This document shows positions 1 to 9,966 of a stretch of DNA of 51,686 nt, in pieces. The stretch comes from an uncultured Pelagibacteraceae bacterium (lineage in GTDB: Bacteria; Pseudomonadota; Alphaproteobacteria; Pelagibacterales; Pelagibacteraceae). Position numbers and translations under genes: made by a program. The stretch is taken from the NCBI GenBank assembly GCA_902524955.1, contig CABZEY010000008.1, forward strand, positions 1 to 51,686. Reading direction: 5' to 3'. How positions within the stretch are numbered: position 1 is the first letter of the stretch; every line of letters begins with the position of its first letter. The notes beneath the pieces are model-generated. The model searched no databases and was not told the origin of the DNA. It worked only from the letters and a program-made list of their open reading frames with translations.

Positions 1-694
1 TGAAATTGATTTTCAAAGAGACATAAGAAAAAATGATATATTTCAAATCGTATATGACAAATTTGTAGATGATGATGGAGAGGTTCAAAAAAATGGGGAT
101 ATAGTTTATGCATATATGAAAAATAGAGGTAAAGAAATTGCACTATATCGATTTGTTGATCAAAAAGGAATTCCTGGATATTATCAAACTAATGGCAAAA
201 GTATTGAGAAAGCTCTGATGAAAACTCCGATTAACGGTGCCAGATTATCATCAACTTTTGGAATGAGAAAACATCCAATACTCGGATACAATAAAATGCA
301 TCGTGGCACAGACTTTGCAGCACCAAAAGGAACACCGATTATGGCGTCCGGTTCCGGGACAGTAGAAGTAGCAAAATGGTGGGGTGCTTATGGTAAATAT
401 ATAAGAATTAAACATAATTCAAAATACAAAACTGCCTACGCACATCTTAATAATTATGCTAGAGGAATCAGGCCAGGTGTCAAAGTCAAACAAGGGCAAA
501 TAATAGGTTATGTTGGTAGTACTGGAAGATCTACTGGTCCTCATCTTCATTATGAAGTTTTGGTAAACGGAAAAAGGAAAAACTCTCAACGTTTAAAACT
601 GCCATCAGGTAGAACTTTGAAAGGTACAGATAGAGAAAAATTTGAGATTTCCAGAATTAGGATTGATGTAATGAGATCAAATTTAATTAATTAG
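1..694 (+). CDS. M23-family peptidoglycan endopeptidase (5' end missing)
   Basis: The reading frame is already open at base 2, so the N-terminus lies outside the window; the internal ATG at 116 is not the start. The visible part ends with a LytM/M23 zinc-metallopeptidase domain: GMRKHP, then MHRGTDFA holding the first His and Asp zinc ligands, then GPHLHYEV with the second HxH ligand pair. Members cut peptide cross-links of peptidoglycan in the periplasm, for growth or division. The segment before the domain resembles the spacer of alphaproteobacterial M23 proteins (the stretch ending in YRF...YYQTNGKS). The stop codon overlaps that of the convergent cysNC by 4 bases (691-694). Family is certain; the exact substrate is not. 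Confidence 0.9.
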   Translation, partial: EIDFQRDIRKNDIFQIVYDKFVDDDGEVQKNGDIVYAYMKNRGKEIALYRFVDQKGIPGYYQTNGKSIEKALMKTPINGARLSSTFGMRKHPILGYNKMHRGTDFAAPKGTPIMASGSGTVEVAKWWGAYGKYIRIKHNSKYKTAYAHLNNYARGIRPGVKVKQGQIIGYVGSTGRSTGPHLHYEVLVNGKRKNSQRLKLPSGRTLKGTDREKFEISRIRIDVMRSNLIN

Positions 695-2499
695 AAAATA
701 CATTTCAAAATTTTTTTTACTGAATTATTGATTGTCTCTTTTGAGGTATCAATTTTCATTGAAGGATCTTCAGGTTTCTCATAACTACCTGTCAATCCAA
801 TTTTATTAAAACCTTTTATAGTTTTAAGCTTTTTATATAATTTTTTTGGGTCTCTTTTCATACAAACTTTTAAAGGAGTATTTACATAAACTTCATGAAA
901 TTCTTTTTTTTGAAATAAAGATTTTGCAAAATGTCTATCTTTTTTAAATGGTGAAATAGCTGCTACTATAACTATTAAACCGGCATCAACCATAATCTTG
1001 GCAATTTCTGCAATTCTTCTAATATTTTCCGCTCTATCAACAGTGGAAAACCCTAAATTTTTATTTATTCCTAATCGTAAGTTATCTCCATCTAAAATAT
1101 AAGTATGTTTTGATCTCAAAAATAATTCTTTCTCTAAATGCTGTGCTATCGTTGATTTGCCTGAACCTGATAATCCTGTTAGCCATATACACTTGGCTTT
1201 TTGATGTTTTAAATCCTGTCTATTTTTTTGGCTTATTTCGCTTGCTGTTTTAAAAATATTTCCAGATCTACGTAATGCAAAGTTTATTTTACCTGCACCT
1301 ACGATTTTGAAATTTACTTCATCTATTAAAATAAAGCGACCAATATCATCTATTTGATCAAAAGTTGAAAAGGGTATTATGTCGTTGGTACAAAATTCAA
1401 TTTGCCCGATATCATTTGAGCTGAGTAAATTAGCTTTAATATTTGTATTATTTTGAAAATTATAAACTGACTTTATTCTTGTTATAGTAATTTTAGAAAA
1501 TTTGTTGTGAATTCGTAAAAGATATTGTCTGCCAGAAATTAATTGTTCATCTGAAGTAATCACAATCTCTGCATTAAAAGCATTTCCGGTAGATATTTGT
1601 TTATTATTCAATCCCGAGATTATATCGCCTTTGGATATCGCGAATTGTTCTTTAAAATCTAATGATACTGGTGAGTTAGATATTTTCTTTACTTTTTTAA
1701 AATTAGAATAGATACTTTTAACACTGACAGTATTTCCACTAGGGAGTATTTTAATTTTTTGATTTACTTGTAGATTGCCCTTTAATTCACCTAAATACCT
1801 TCTCACTAATCTGTTAGGCCTATGTATATGCTGGACAGTTAGATAAGGTTTTGTTTGTCTATTTTTATTTAATAAGGTTAAATTAATTATATCAAGTATA
1901 CTTTTTCCTTTATACCATTTCATTTTTTTTGATTTAAACACAACATTATCACCATTTAATGCTGAGATAGGGACAAAACTTGATTTAACATTCGATTGAA
2001 TGTTCTTTTCTAAATTTTTTTTTAATTTAAAAAAAATTTTTTTATCATATTTGACTAAATCTATTTTGTTTAAGGCAAAAATAATATTTTTTAAATTTAA
2101 AAAATTTAAAATTTTGAGATGTCTTATAGTTTGTTCTAAAATCCCTTTTTTTACATCTATCAACAAGATTGCTATATCACAATTTGATGCAGCGGTTATG
2201 ACATTAGCAATATACTGATAATGACCTGGACTATCATGAAAAACTAATCTCTGATTTTTATAATTTATGTATCTATGTGCAACGTCAATAGTAATGCCTT
2301 GCTCTCTTTCATCTTGTAATCCATCCAATAAAAGAGCATAATCTAATTTTGATCCTGTTGTACCAAATCTTGATGAAAGTTTTTTTAATTTTAATTTTTG
2401 ATCATTCAATATATTTTGGGTTTCGAAGATTATCCTACCAATTAATGTAGACTTTCCATCATCAACACTGCCGCATGTAACAACTTTTTTTATATTCAT
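691..2499 (-). CDS. cysNC: Bifunctional sulfate adenylyltransferase subunit 1 / APS kinase (CysNC)
   Basis: Fusion of the GTPase subunit of ATP sulfurylase with APS kinase, converting sulfate to APS (with CysD) and then PAPS in the cytoplasm. GTPase motifs: GSVDDGKST at about residues 10-18, EQGITID near 66-72, DSPGH at 89-93 and NKID at 144-147. The kinase half begins near residue 435 with P-loop GLSGSGKST (442-450), then DGDNLRLG, ISPFKKDR, RDPKKLYKK and YEKPEDP, so all kinase signatures are intact. I start at the ATG at 2499; a TTG one codon upstream is in frame but less likely. That ATG shares one base with the TGA of cysD (TGATG), implying translational coupling. Length (602 aa) is normal for CysNC. 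No sulfite- or APS-reducing gene is visible nearby. Confidence 0.95.
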   Translation of the reverse strand: MNIKKVVTCGSVDDGKSTLIGRIIFETQNILNDQKLKLKKLSSRFGTTGSKLDYALLLDGLQDEREQGITIDVAHRYINYKNQRLVFHDSPGHYQYIANVITAASNCDIAILLIDVKKGILEQTIRHLKILNFLNLKNIIFALNKIDLVKYDKKIFFKLKKNLEKNIQSNVKSSFVPISALNGDNVVFKSKKMKWYKGKSILDIINLTLLNKNRQTKPYLTVQHIHRPNRLVRRYLGELKGNLQVNQKIKILPSGNTVSVKSIYSNFKKVKKISNSPVSLDFKEQFAISKGDIISGLNNKQISTGNAFNAEIVITSDEQLISGRQYLLRIHNKFSKITITRIKSVYNFQNNTNIKANLLSSNDIGQIEFCTNDIIPFSTFDQIDDIGRFILIDEVNFKIVGAGKINFALRRSGNIFKTASEISQKNRQDLKHQKAKCIWLTGLSGSGKSTIAQHLEKELFLRSKHTYILDGDNLRLGINKNLGFSTVDRAENIRRIAEIAKIMVDAGLIVIVAAISPFKKDRHFAKSLFQKKEFHEVYVNTPLKVCMKRDPKKLYKKLKTIKGFNKIGLTGSYEKPEDPSMKIDTSKETINNSVKKILKCIF

Positions 2500-3395
2500 C
2501 AAAAATAACCTTCTCGCTTTTTTATTTCCATACTATTGAGCTTGTCTGTATCGATAAGTCTTCCAGATCTTTCAGAATTTTTTTGTTTTAAGGTTTCACT
2601 GATTATATCTTTTAAAGTATTAGCTCTACTTTTTATTCCTGCTGTTAAAGGGTAGCAACCAAGTGTTCTAAATCTAATAGACTCATTTTCAATTTTTTCA
2701 TTTTTTTGTATTTTAAATCTACTATCATCAATTAAAAAATAAGATTCACCTCTTTTTATACAATCTCTTTTTTTAGCAAAATAAAGATCCACGATTTCAA
2801 TTTTTTCTTGATATATGTAACGCCAAATATCTACTTCTGTCCAATTTGATAGAGGGAAAACCCTTAGAGTTTGAGTGTCTTTTTTTTCATAATTAAAAAG
2901 ATTCCATAGCTCAGGTTTTTGATTTTTAGGGTTCCATAAATGACCTTGTTCTCTAACGGAGACTATCCTCTCTTTAGATCTGCTTGCTTCTTCATCCCTC
3001 CTGGCGCCTCCATAAATGATATCAAAACTATATTTGTCTAAAGCATCTTTTAGAGCTTTAGTTTTCATTACATCTGTGTAATTTTTATCTTTTTGTGGAT
3101 TAAGTTTTTTTCCATTCACGTTTGTATATACGATTAAATTTAGTTTATATTTTTTTTTAATTTTATTTCTAAATTTAATCATTTCTTTAAATTTCCACTT
3201 GGTATCTATATGCAGCAATGGGAAAGGTATCGTTGATGGAAAAAAAGCTTTTCTAGCCAAATGGAGTAACACTGATGAATCTTTGCCAATAGAATACATC
3301 ATTACCGGATTACTAGATTTAGAATATGAATCTCTTATTATCGAAATAGCTTCAGACTCTAAATTTTTTAAAAGACTTTTTGAACTCACAAACAA
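2499..3395 (-). CDS. cysD: Sulfate adenylyltransferase subunit 2 (CysD)
   Basis: Catalytic subunit of ATP sulfurylase, making APS from ATP and sulfate. It belongs to the PP-loop/PAPS-reductase superfamily: SIGKDSS at residues 35-41 is the nucleotide loop, GGARRDEEASRSKER and the C-terminal GRLIDTD...KKREGYF are CysD hallmarks. About 298 aa, close to the usual 300. There is no ATG at the 5' end: an in-frame stop lies directly before a TTG at 3395, and a GTG two codons later (3389) is an equally good or better start. It follows the DUF4167 gene by 29 bases, so it may be read from the lysC-side operon, and is coupled to cysNC. Confidence 0.94.
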   Translation of the reverse strand: MFVSSKSLLKNLESEAISIIRDSYSKSSNPVMMYSIGKDSSVLLHLARKAFFPSTIPFPLLHIDTKWKFKEMIKFRNKIKKKYKLNLIVYTNVNGKKLNPQKDKNYTDVMKTKALKDALDKYSFDIIYGGARRDEEASRSKERIVSVREQGHLWNPKNQKPELWNLFNYEKKDTQTLRVFPLSNWTEVDIWRYIYQEKIEIVDLYFAKKRDCIKRGESYFLIDDSRFKIQKNEKIENESIRFRTLGCYPLTAGIKSRANTLKDIISETLKQKNSERSGRLIDTDKLNSMEIKKREGYF

Positions 3396-3424
3396 TCACA
3401 ATATATTAAATACAACTTAATCTA

Positions 3425-3844
3425 CTAGCTATCTGTTATACTTTTCGCCACGACAGTGCTGTCATCATCTGATTCATTTTTTGAGTTATTTGCTTGAAGT
3501 TCAGATAATTCTTCATCAGAGTTAGCTATACCATTTTCACTAGTAGCTTTATTATCTGAAGCACCATTTGTTACTACCTGTGATGGAAGCATTCTTGCAA
3601 AATGATCGGCATGTTGAAAATAACTTTCAGCTAATATTTTATCTCCAGTCGATAAGGATTCTAAAGCAAGTTTTTTATATTTTTCATATAACTTGCTTGC
3701 GTTACCATTAAATTTCACTCTTTGATGGTTAAACGATCTACCTTGTTCGTTCAATTTTATCACGTGAGATGGTCTAGCGTAATTTCTTCGACCATTTCTT
3801 CTGCTATTATTTCGTCCCTTTGGACGTCTATCAAAACTTGTCAT
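3425..3844 (-). CDS. DUF4167 domain protein
   Basis: A 139-residue protein of the alphaproteobacterial DUF4167 family. The N-terminal 35 residues are Arg/Asn-rich (RRPKGRNNSRRNGRRN) and suggest nucleic-acid or ribosome contact. A conserved helical block follows (KLYEKYKKLALESLSTGD, then AESYFQHADHFARML). The last 40 residues are acidic and low-complexity. It lies 66 bases after prmC in the same direction, the position this family holds in many alphaproteobacteria, usually near prfA and prmC. The biochemical function is unknown to me; RNA-related activity is only an inference from the basic N-terminus and the translation-termination neighbours. Confidence 0.88.
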   Translation of the reverse strand: MTSFDRRPKGRNNSRRNGRRNYARPSHVIKLNEQGRSFNHQRVKFNGNASKLYEKYKKLALESLSTGDKILAESYFQHADHFARMLPSQVVTNGASDNKATSENGIANSDEELSELQANNSKNESDDDSTVVAKSITDS

Positions 3845-3910
3845 TTTAGTAAGCTAATAATTAGTTTATAATATTTTATTTAAGATATCACTTCAAACCA
3901 TATATATTTA

Positions 3911-4777
3911 TTATTGTAAAGTGTAATTTTTAATTTTTTTTGCTAATAAGCATCTGATTTGATTGTTTATGAGCTTAAACTTAGATTTAACAACGAACCC
4001 ATTTTGACTTAACAATTTTTGTATTTTGATAAATTGGTTATTTCCTATTTCAAAAGCTAAATAACCATTAATTTTTAAATTTTTTTTTAAGTGTATTATA
4101 ATATGATTATAAAATTCAATTCCATATTTAGTATCACTTACCAGTGCCTTTTTTGGTTCAAATATTTTTATTGATGGTTCCAGATTAATATAATCTGAAC
4201 TTTTTAAATACGGTGGATTAGAAATAATTAAATCATATTTTTTATTTGTTTTAAATTTAAAAAGATCCCTTTGAAAAACTTTCACTCTATTACTTTTATT
4301 ATTTTTTTTTAAGTTTAAATTTGTACTCGCTACTGCCTCTCTAGAAATATCAAATGCCTCTCCTTTGGAATTTATAAAAATATTTAGAAGTGACAAAGCT
4401 ATGCAGCCTGAACCACATCCAATATCAAGAAATTCAATATTTGATTTTTTATTATAGACCTTGGACACTAGATCTAAAAGAACTTCAGTTTCTGGTCTAG
4501 GTATTAAAACTTTTTTTGATACATCTATTTGAATATTCCAAAATTCTTTTTTTTTTGTAATTTTAGAAATTGGTTTAAAATTTTGTCTTTCTTTGATTGA
4601 ATGAAAAAAAATATTTATTTCTTTTTTTGTGAGCTTTTTCTCTAAATTTAAAAATAAATCTAATCTATTGTTTAATTTTAAACTATTTGCTAACAAAATT
4701 TCACAATCCAGTTTATATGTTTTTGATTTGTTATTTAATAATAAATAAGAATTTTTAAGTGCTTGATAAATATTCAT
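3911..4777 (-). CDS. prmC: Peptide chain release factor N5-glutamine methyltransferase (PrmC/HemK)
   Basis: Methylates the glutamine of the GGQ motif in release factors using SAM. Visible motifs: RPETE (94-98), SAM loop DIGCGSG (118-124) and catalytic NPPY (187-190), all canonical for PrmC. Length 288 aa is typical. Its ATG overlaps the TGA of prfA by 4 bases (4774-4777), so enzyme and substrate are made from one coupled message. The N-terminal substrate-recognition helices are strongly lysine/asparagine enriched, like the rest of the window. Confidence 0.95.
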   Translation of the reverse strand: MNIYQALKNSYLLLNNKSKTYKLDCEILLANSLKLNNRLDLFLNLEKKLTKKEINIFFHSIKERQNFKPISKITKKKEFWNIQIDVSKKVLIPRPETEVLLDLVSKVYNKKSNIEFLDIGCGSGCIALSLLNIFINSKGEAFDISREAVASTNLNLKKNNKSNRVKVFQRDLFKFKTNKKYDLIISNPPYLKSSDYINLEPSIKIFEPKKALVSDTKYGIEFYNHIIIHLKKNLKINGYLAFEIGNNQFIKIQKLLSQNGFVVKSKFKLINNQIRCLLAKKIKNYTLQ

Positions 4778-5847
4778 CTACTATTATCCAATTGATCTGC
4801 TTGATATTGAATTTGCAAAGCATCTGAAATTTCAGAAAAAACATCTCCAGATAGAAAATCAGATAACTTATGTAAGGTAAAGTTTATTCTGTGATCAGTC
4901 ACACGACCTTGAGGAAAATTATATGTTCTTATTCTTTCTGATCTATCACCAGATCCAATCTGAGATTTTCTTGTTGTCGATCTTTCTTGGTCTAACTTTT
5001 TCCTCTCAAACTCATATAATTTTGATCTGAGTATTTTTAAAGCTTTGGCTTTATTTTTATGTTGAGATTTTTCATCCTGCTGAGAAACTACAATTCCGCT
5101 AGGTATATGAGTAATTCGTACTGCACTATCTGTAGTATTTACCGACTGTCCACCAGGACCGCTTGACCTAAATACATCTACTCTTAAATCATTTTCATCG
5201 ATTTTTATATCTACTTCCTCAGCCTCTGGTAGGACAGCTACTGTTGCAGCAGAAGTATGAACTCTTCCTTGAGTTTCTGTCTTAGGTACTCTTTGAACTC
5301 TATGCACGCCTGATTCAAACTTAAGTTTAGAAAAAACATTTTTACCAGATACTGAAAAAACAATTTCCTTATAACCACCCGCATCGCTACTTGAAGTACT
5401 TATTACCTCAATTTTCCATTTATTATTTGTTGCAACTTTTTGATACATTTCAAACAAATCTCCAGCAAATAATGAGGCTTCAAGTCCACCGGTTCCAGCT
5501 CTGATTTCTATAATTGCATTTTTTTCATCAGCTTCATCTTTAGGAAGCATAAAAATTTTGATCTTGTTCTCTAATTCAGTAGCTTTAGATTTGATTTCAC
5601 TCAGTTCTAATTCTGCCATTTCTTTAAGTTCCTTATCTTCAGATTTATCCTCAAGAATTTTTTCCGAGCTTTTTTTGTCCTCAATAATTTGTAAATATGA
5701 TTTAACATCTTCAATAATATCTCCAATAGAAGCATATTCTTTTGAATTTTTGACATAGGTGTTTTTGTCAATATCTGACTGTGATAACGACTTCTCTAAG
5801 ACTTCATATCTTGTAATAATTTCTTTAACTTTATTAATTGGAAGCAT
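4774..5847 (-). CDS. prfA: Peptide chain release factor 1
   Basis: Class I release factor recognising UAA and UAG. The tripeptide anticodon appears as P-K-T (188-190) in [16 protein letters not shown], the PxT form that distinguishes RF1 from RF2 (SPF). GGQ is at 232-234 in [12 protein letters not shown], followed by the HKNKAKAL block. At 357 aa it is normal length. The start overlaps the end of ispG by 14 bases and the stop overlaps the start of prmC by 4. Several genes in this window end in TAG, which needs this factor. Confidence 0.97.
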   Translation of the reverse strand: MLPINKVKEIITRYEVLEKSLSQSDIDKNTYVKNSKEYASIGDIIEDVKSYLQIIEDKKSSEKILEDKSEDKELKEMAELELSEIKSKATELENKIKIFMLPKDEADEKNAIIEIRAGTGGLEASLFAGDLFEMYQKVATNNKWKIEVISTSSSDAGGYKEIVFSVSGKNVFSKLKFESGVHRVQRVPKTETQGRVHTSAATVAVLPEAEEVDIKIDENDLRVDVFRSSGPGGQSVNTTDSAVRITHIPSGIVVSQQDEKSQHKNKAKALKILRSKLYEFERKKLDQERSTTRKSQIGSGDRSERIRTYNFPQGRVTDHRINFTLHKLSDFLSGDVFSEISDALQIQYQADQLDNSR

Positions 5848-6949
5848 TTTTTTTTCGTCTTATCTCTTCTGCTTTTTTTTCAACAAGCGATACTACTTGT
5901 TCAATTATATTATCATTCGGAACCTGATGATTTTGTAAACCTGATAGATAAATCATATTATTTCCTTTTCCACCACCTGTTAAACCAATATCAGTTTGCG
6001 CTGCCTCTCCTGGACCGTTCACTACACATCCGATAATCGAGAGTGTTATTGACTCTTTAATATGACACAATCTTTTTTCTAAAATCTCAACAGTTTTAAT
6101 CACCTCAAATGCTTGTCTCGCACAAGAAGGACAAGAAATAATGTTTACTCCTCTTTTTTTTAAACCTAAACTTTTGAGTATTTCCAAACCAGCTTTTACC
6201 TCTTCTATTGGATCAGCGGACAATGAAACTCGAATTGTATCTCCAATTCCTTCAAGTAATAATAAACCTAAACCTATCGATGATTTTACAGTGCCAGAAA
6301 ATAATCCACCAGCTTCGGTTATACCTAAATGTAATGGATATTCACATTGTTTAGCTAGAAGTCTATATGACCCCACTGCCAAAAAAATATCCGATGCCTT
6401 AACACTTATCTTAAAATTGTTGAAATTATTTTCTTCTAGTAATGTGATGTTTTTTTTTGCACTTTCAACAAGTGCTTCGGGACAAGGTTCTTTATATTTC
6501 TCTAATATTTCTTTTTCTAAAGAGCCACCATTAACGCCTATTCTCATCGAACAATTATAATCTTTTGCTGCTTTAACCACCTCTGCTACTCTCTGTTTTG
6601 AACCAATGTTCCCAGGATTGATTCTTAAACAACTTGCGCCAGCTTTCGCTGCTTCTATTGCTCTTTGGTAATGAAAATGAATATCAGCAATTATTGGTGC
6701 TTCAACATTTTTGATTATCTCTTTTAAACTTTTCGTAGAGTCCTCATCTGGACAAGAAATACGCACGATATCTGCGCCAGCCTCATGCAGGGAATTAACT
6801 TGATCAATAGTTTTCTTTACATCTGTAGTCAAAGTATTGGTCATTGATTGAACGGAGATAGGGTTTTGTCCTCCAATCTTTACTTTGCCCACATTTATCT
6901 CTTTAGACAGTCTTCTTTTTATATCTCTAAATGGTCTAATCGAATTCAT
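5834..6949 (-). CDS. ispG: 4-hydroxy-3-methylbut-2-enyl diphosphate synthase (IspG/GcpE)
   Basis: Iron-sulfur enzyme of the MEP isoprenoid pathway, converting MEcPP to HMBPP. N-terminal signature [11 protein letters not shown] and [11 protein letters not shown]; the three Fe-S cysteines are in SCPSCAR and [10 protein letters not shown] in the C-terminal domain. About 371 aa from the ATG at 6949, which gives the usual family start (MNSIRPF) and does not overlap lysC. An in-frame ATG at 6970 would add seven residues and overlap lysC by 14 bases; neither has a strong ribosome-binding site. Supplies prenyl precursors for quinones such as the UbiG product encoded nearby. Confidence 0.95.
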   Translation of the reverse strand: MNSIRPFRDIKRRLSKEINVGKVKIGGQNPISVQSMTNTLTTDVKKTIDQVNSLHEAGADIVRISCPDEDSTKSLKEIIKNVEAPIIADIHFHYQRAIEAAKAGASCLRINPGNIGSKQRVAEVVKAAKDYNCSMRIGVNGGSLEKEILEKYKEPCPEALVESAKKNITLLEENNFNNFKISVKASDIFLAVGSYRLLAKQCEYPLHLGITEAGGLFSGTVKSSIGLGLLLLEGIGDTIRVSLSADPIEEVKAGLEILKSLGLKKRGVNIISCPSCARQAFEVIKTVEILEKRLCHIKESITLSIIGCVVNGPGEAAQTDIGLTGGGKGNNMIYLSGLQNHQVPNDNIIEQVVSLVEKKAEEIRRKKNASN

Positions 6950-6956
6950 ATTTAAT

Positions 6957-8174
6957 TTAATCCAATTCAAAAGCTGAGTGTAACGTCTTCACTGCAAGTT
7001 CTACGTTACTATCATTAACTAACACTGAAATTCTAATTTCAGATGTTGAAATTACTAAAATATTAATTTTTTTTAAAGATAAAGCGTTAAACATTTTGTA
7101 AGCAACGCCAGGATGGGTAATCATGCCAGCTCCTACAATTGAAACTTTAGCAACTTTATTATCAGTTAGTAAATTGTCATAACCAATATCTTTTTTTAAA
7201 TTTTCTAACATTTTTTTTGTTTTATCCATATCATCTCGTTTGACAGTAAACGTTACATCTGTTTTTTTACTATCAGCTGAAATATTTTGTACAATCATAT
7301 CAACAATTATATTCTGGTCGTTTAGAGGTTTAAAAATCGCTGAAGCGACGCCAGGTTTATCTTTTACGCCAATTAAAGTTATTTTTGCATCATCATTGGA
7401 AGATGCAACTCCAGTGATAACTTGATTATATGAAATTCTATCTTCAGACAAAATTTGAGTACCACTTTTTTCTGGGGAAAAAGTAGATTTAACAAAAATT
7501 TCGATATCATTCATCATTGCTTTTTGAACCGATGAACTTTGCATTACTTTAGCTCCTAGAGAAGACATTTCTAAAATCTCATCATAAGATATTTTTTCAA
7601 TTTTTTTTGCTTTATCGCATATTTCGGGATTTGTTGTAAAAATACCTTCCACGTCAGTATAAATTTCACATCGATCAGCATCTAATGCTTTTGCCAAAGC
7701 AACTGCTGATGCATCTGATCCACCACGACCAATAGTAGAGACTCTCATTTTTTCAGATATACCTTGAAATCCAGGAATAACCACGACATAGTTCATATCT
7801 AAATAATTTAAAATAGCTTTAGAGTTCAATGATAATATCCTGCTATTTTTATGCTGACCTTCAGTAACAATTGGAATTTGCCATGCGAGCATTGACCTGG
7901 CCTGAATGTTCTTTTCAATAAGACAGGCAGATAGAAGTGCTGAGGTAACTTGCTCTCCTGAGGATAATAGTACATCATATTCTTCATTCGAAAAGTTTTT
8001 TGATATACTTTTAGATTTTTGTACTAAATCATTTGTAACACCGGCCATAGCAGAAACTACTACAACTAATTTTGAATTATCTTTTTTTTTATTTTTGATA
8101 ATATCTGCGACGTTTTTTATCCTCTCTATATTAGCAACAGAGGTACCACCAAATTTCATTACTGTTATACTCAT
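6957..8174 (-). CDS. lysC: Aspartate kinase
   Basis: First step of the aspartate family of amino acids (lysine, threonine, methionine) and of diaminopimelate for the wall. The N-terminal kinase domain begins MKFGGTSV (6-13) and contains [19 protein letters not shown] and [14 protein letters not shown]. Two ACT regulatory domains follow from about residue 260 ([20 protein letters not shown] and [16 protein letters not shown]). Length 405 aa fits the monofunctional, feedback-inhibited type. It is the first gene of a leftward run with ispG, prfA and prmC and is transcribed divergently from ubiG across a 67-base gap. Confidence 0.96.
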   Translation of the reverse strand: MSITVMKFGGTSVANIERIKNVADIIKNKKKDNSKLVVVVSAMAGVTNDLVQKSKSISKNFSNEEYDVLLSSGEQVTSALLSACLIEKNIQARSMLAWQIPIVTEGQHKNSRILSLNSKAILNYLDMNYVVVIPGFQGISEKMRVSTIGRGGSDASAVALAKALDADRCEIYTDVEGIFTTNPEICDKAKKIEKISYDEILEMSSLGAKVMQSSSVQKAMMNDIEIFVKSTFSPEKSGTQILSEDRISYNQVITGVASSNDDAKITLIGVKDKPGVASAIFKPLNDQNIIVDMIVQNISADSKKTDVTFTVKRDDMDKTKKMLENLKKDIGYDNLLTDNKVAKVSIVGAGMITHPGVAYKMFNALSLKKINILVISTSEIRISVLVNDSNVELAVKTLHSAFELD

Positions 8175-8241
8175 ATTATTATATAAAATTTGTACTTAAA
8201 TACTCTTCAGTTATAAATTAAACAATACTAGATATAAAAAA

Positions 8242-8973
8242 ATGCAAATTAAAAATACAGCAAATAAAGAAGAAATAAATAAGTTTGATAAACTTGCAGA
8301 AGAATGGTGGGATCCTAAAGGAAAATTTGCCCCTTTGCATAAATTTAATCCTGTACGACAAGAATATCTTGTTAATAAAATTTCCGAACATTTTAATTTG
8401 GACCTTAACAATCAAAATCCTTTTGATAAGGTCAATATATTGGATGTTGGTTGCGGAGGTGGTCTCTTATGCGAACCACTATGCAGACTTGGTGCTGATG
8501 TAACAGGTATTGATGCAGCTAAAGCGAATATTGAAGTGGCAAAAATACATATGAAAAAAAATGATCTAAATATTAATTATTTAAATAAGAAACCAGAAGA
8601 AATTAAAACAGAATATTATGATGTAATTTTGTGTATGGAAATTATAGAACATGTAGAAGATGTTACATTTTTTATAGAAAGTTGTGTCAGACTTTTAAAA
8701 AAAAATGGAATAATTTTTTTTGCTACCCTAAATAAAACTATGAAATCATTTGTATTTGCAATAGTTGGAGCAGAATATGTTTTAAGATGGCTTCCTATAG
8801 GCACTCATGATTGGAAAAAATTTATATCGCCTAATGATATTATTAATAAAGTTTCAAAACATTATCTTACACATGTTGAAACTAAAGGTGTCACCTTTAA
8901 TCCATTTAAAAATAAATGGAAATTAAGTAATAATACTGATGTGAATTATATGTGCTATTTTAAAAAAAATTAA
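8242..8973 (+). CDS. ubiG: Bifunctional 2-polyprenyl-6-hydroxyphenol methylase / 3-demethylubiquinol O-methyltransferase
   Basis: SAM-dependent O-methyltransferase of ubiquinone synthesis, acting at two steps on membrane-bound intermediates. The N-terminus carries the UbiG signature KFDKLAEEWWDPKGKFAPLH; the SAM loop is LDVGCGGGLLCEPL (67-80) followed by TGID, and EIIEHVED is the post-I motif. Length 243 aa is typical. Divergent pairing with lysC is conserved in alphaproteobacteria. The TAA overlaps the stop of the convergent DUF1178 gene by 4 bases (8970-8973). Confidence 0.96.
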   Translation: MQIKNTANKEEINKFDKLAEEWWDPKGKFAPLHKFNPVRQEYLVNKISEHFNLDLNNQNPFDKVNILDVGCGGGLLCEPLCRLGADVTGIDAAKANIEVAKIHMKKNDLNINYLNKKPEEIKTEYYDVILCMEIIEHVEDVTFFIESCVRLLKKNGIIFFATLNKTMKSFVFAIVGAEYVLRWLPIGTHDWKKFISPNDIINKVSKHYLTHVETKGVTFNPFKNKWKLSNNTDVNYMCYFKKN

Positions 8974-9395
8974 TTATCTATTTTATTTACCCATGGCACT
9001 GTATCAACTGCTATACCTTCCTCTAAAAGTTCTTCTGTTTGTTCTGGTGTAGCTTTACCATAAATGCTTCTTACATTTTTTTTATCATAATGAATTGATC
9101 TTGCCTCTGAAACAAAATTTTCACCCACATATTCTGAATTTTTTTCTATATAATTTCTTAGTTCCCTGAGCTTTTTATTAACTGTCTTTAAAAAAATTTC
9201 TTGTTTTGAAGAATTTGAATTTAATTCTTTTTTCGATGCTATCTGTGGTGACATAATTTGCTTAGAGATATTTCTAGATTGACCGCATTTACAGGATAAC
9301 AGATTTTTTTTTTCTAACCTGTCATACTCTTTAGAATTTGAAAACCAGCTTTCAAACTCCACTCCACACTCACATTTTAAATGATATTTTATCAT
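8970..9395 (-). CDS. DUF1178 family protein
   Basis: A 141-residue member of the DUF1178 family. The N-terminus MIKYHLKCECGVEFESWF with a further CKCGQS near residue 35 forms a CxC...CxC pattern that probably binds a metal such as zinc. The C-terminal part (YVGENFVSEARSIHYDKK, then IYGKATPEQTEELLEEGI) is the other conserved block. The function is not established. It is monocistronic or the last gene after the DUF3833 lipoprotein (44 bases away), and is convergent with ubiG, a placement seen in related genomes. Confidence 0.9.
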   Translation of the reverse strand: MIKYHLKCECGVEFESWFSNSKEYDRLEKKNLLSCKCGQSRNISKQIMSPQIASKKELNSNSSKQEIFLKTVNKKLRELRNYIEKNSEYVGENFVSEARSIHYDKKNVRSIYGKATPEQTEELLEEGIAVDTVPWVNKIDN

Positions 9396-9438
9396 TAAAA
9401 ATTATGTAATATTTATTAAATTTTTTTCAATAGAATAT

Positions 9439-9966
9439 TTATTTCTTTTCAAAAAATAAAATCACTCGACCTAAAGTAATTCCAAATTTCTTTACTTTGG
9501 CAATGTTTATTAGATATCCATCCTCTTGTAAAAACATCCAATCATCAAATCTGACTTTTACTTTATTTTTTCCTATTTGAAGTTTAAAAGCATATTTCCA
9601 ATTAAATGCATTTCCGCTAACAAAACCACTTGCTATTCCAATAACTCCTTCTGCATATCCCGAATAGGCATTTGGATTATTTTTATCTTTTTCTATTTTC
9701 CATTCTCGATAATCCTTAGATCCATCATCATAAATAAAATCTTCTTTTAGAACTAAAAATTGACCATCCCAAGTTCCATCAATAAATACTTTAAAACTTT
9801 TTTTAATATTACCAAATCGATCCTCAAACACTCCTCTAGCAATTGTTTTACCTTCAAAATATTCTTCAAGTTTAAGCAAAGGTTTTTTGTCTTTGTAATC
9901 TGATAGATTCATATTTGAACACCCATTAAAAATTAAAATTAAGAATATTATAACAAAATTTCTCAT
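9439..9966 (-). CDS. DUF3833 family lipoprotein
   Basis: A 175-residue protein with an N-terminal hydrophobic segment and lipobox FNGC, with the acylated Cys at residue 16, so it is probably exported and lipid-anchored. The body (LEEYFEGKTIARGVFEDRFG, then FIDGTWDG and DYREWKI) matches the DUF3833 family, a beta-rich periplasmic protein of unknown role. The ATG overlaps the TGA of mutT by 4 bases, so it is co-translated with mutT and argJ. The link to those cytosolic functions is unexplained. Confidence 0.85.
   Translation of the reverse strand: MRNFVIIFLILIFNGCSNMNLSDYKDKKPLLKLEEYFEGKTIARGVFEDRFGNIKKSFKVFIDGTWDGQFLVLKEDFIYDDGSKDYREWKIEKDKNNPNAYSGYAEGVIGIASGFVSGNAFNWKYAFKLQIGKNKVKVRFDDWMFLQEDGYLINIAKVKKFGITLGRVILFFEKK

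Noticed and set aside
6141-6560. 139-residue open frame on the plus strand within ispG.
   Set aside because: Antisense to a clearly conserved enzyme, with no recognisable motif.
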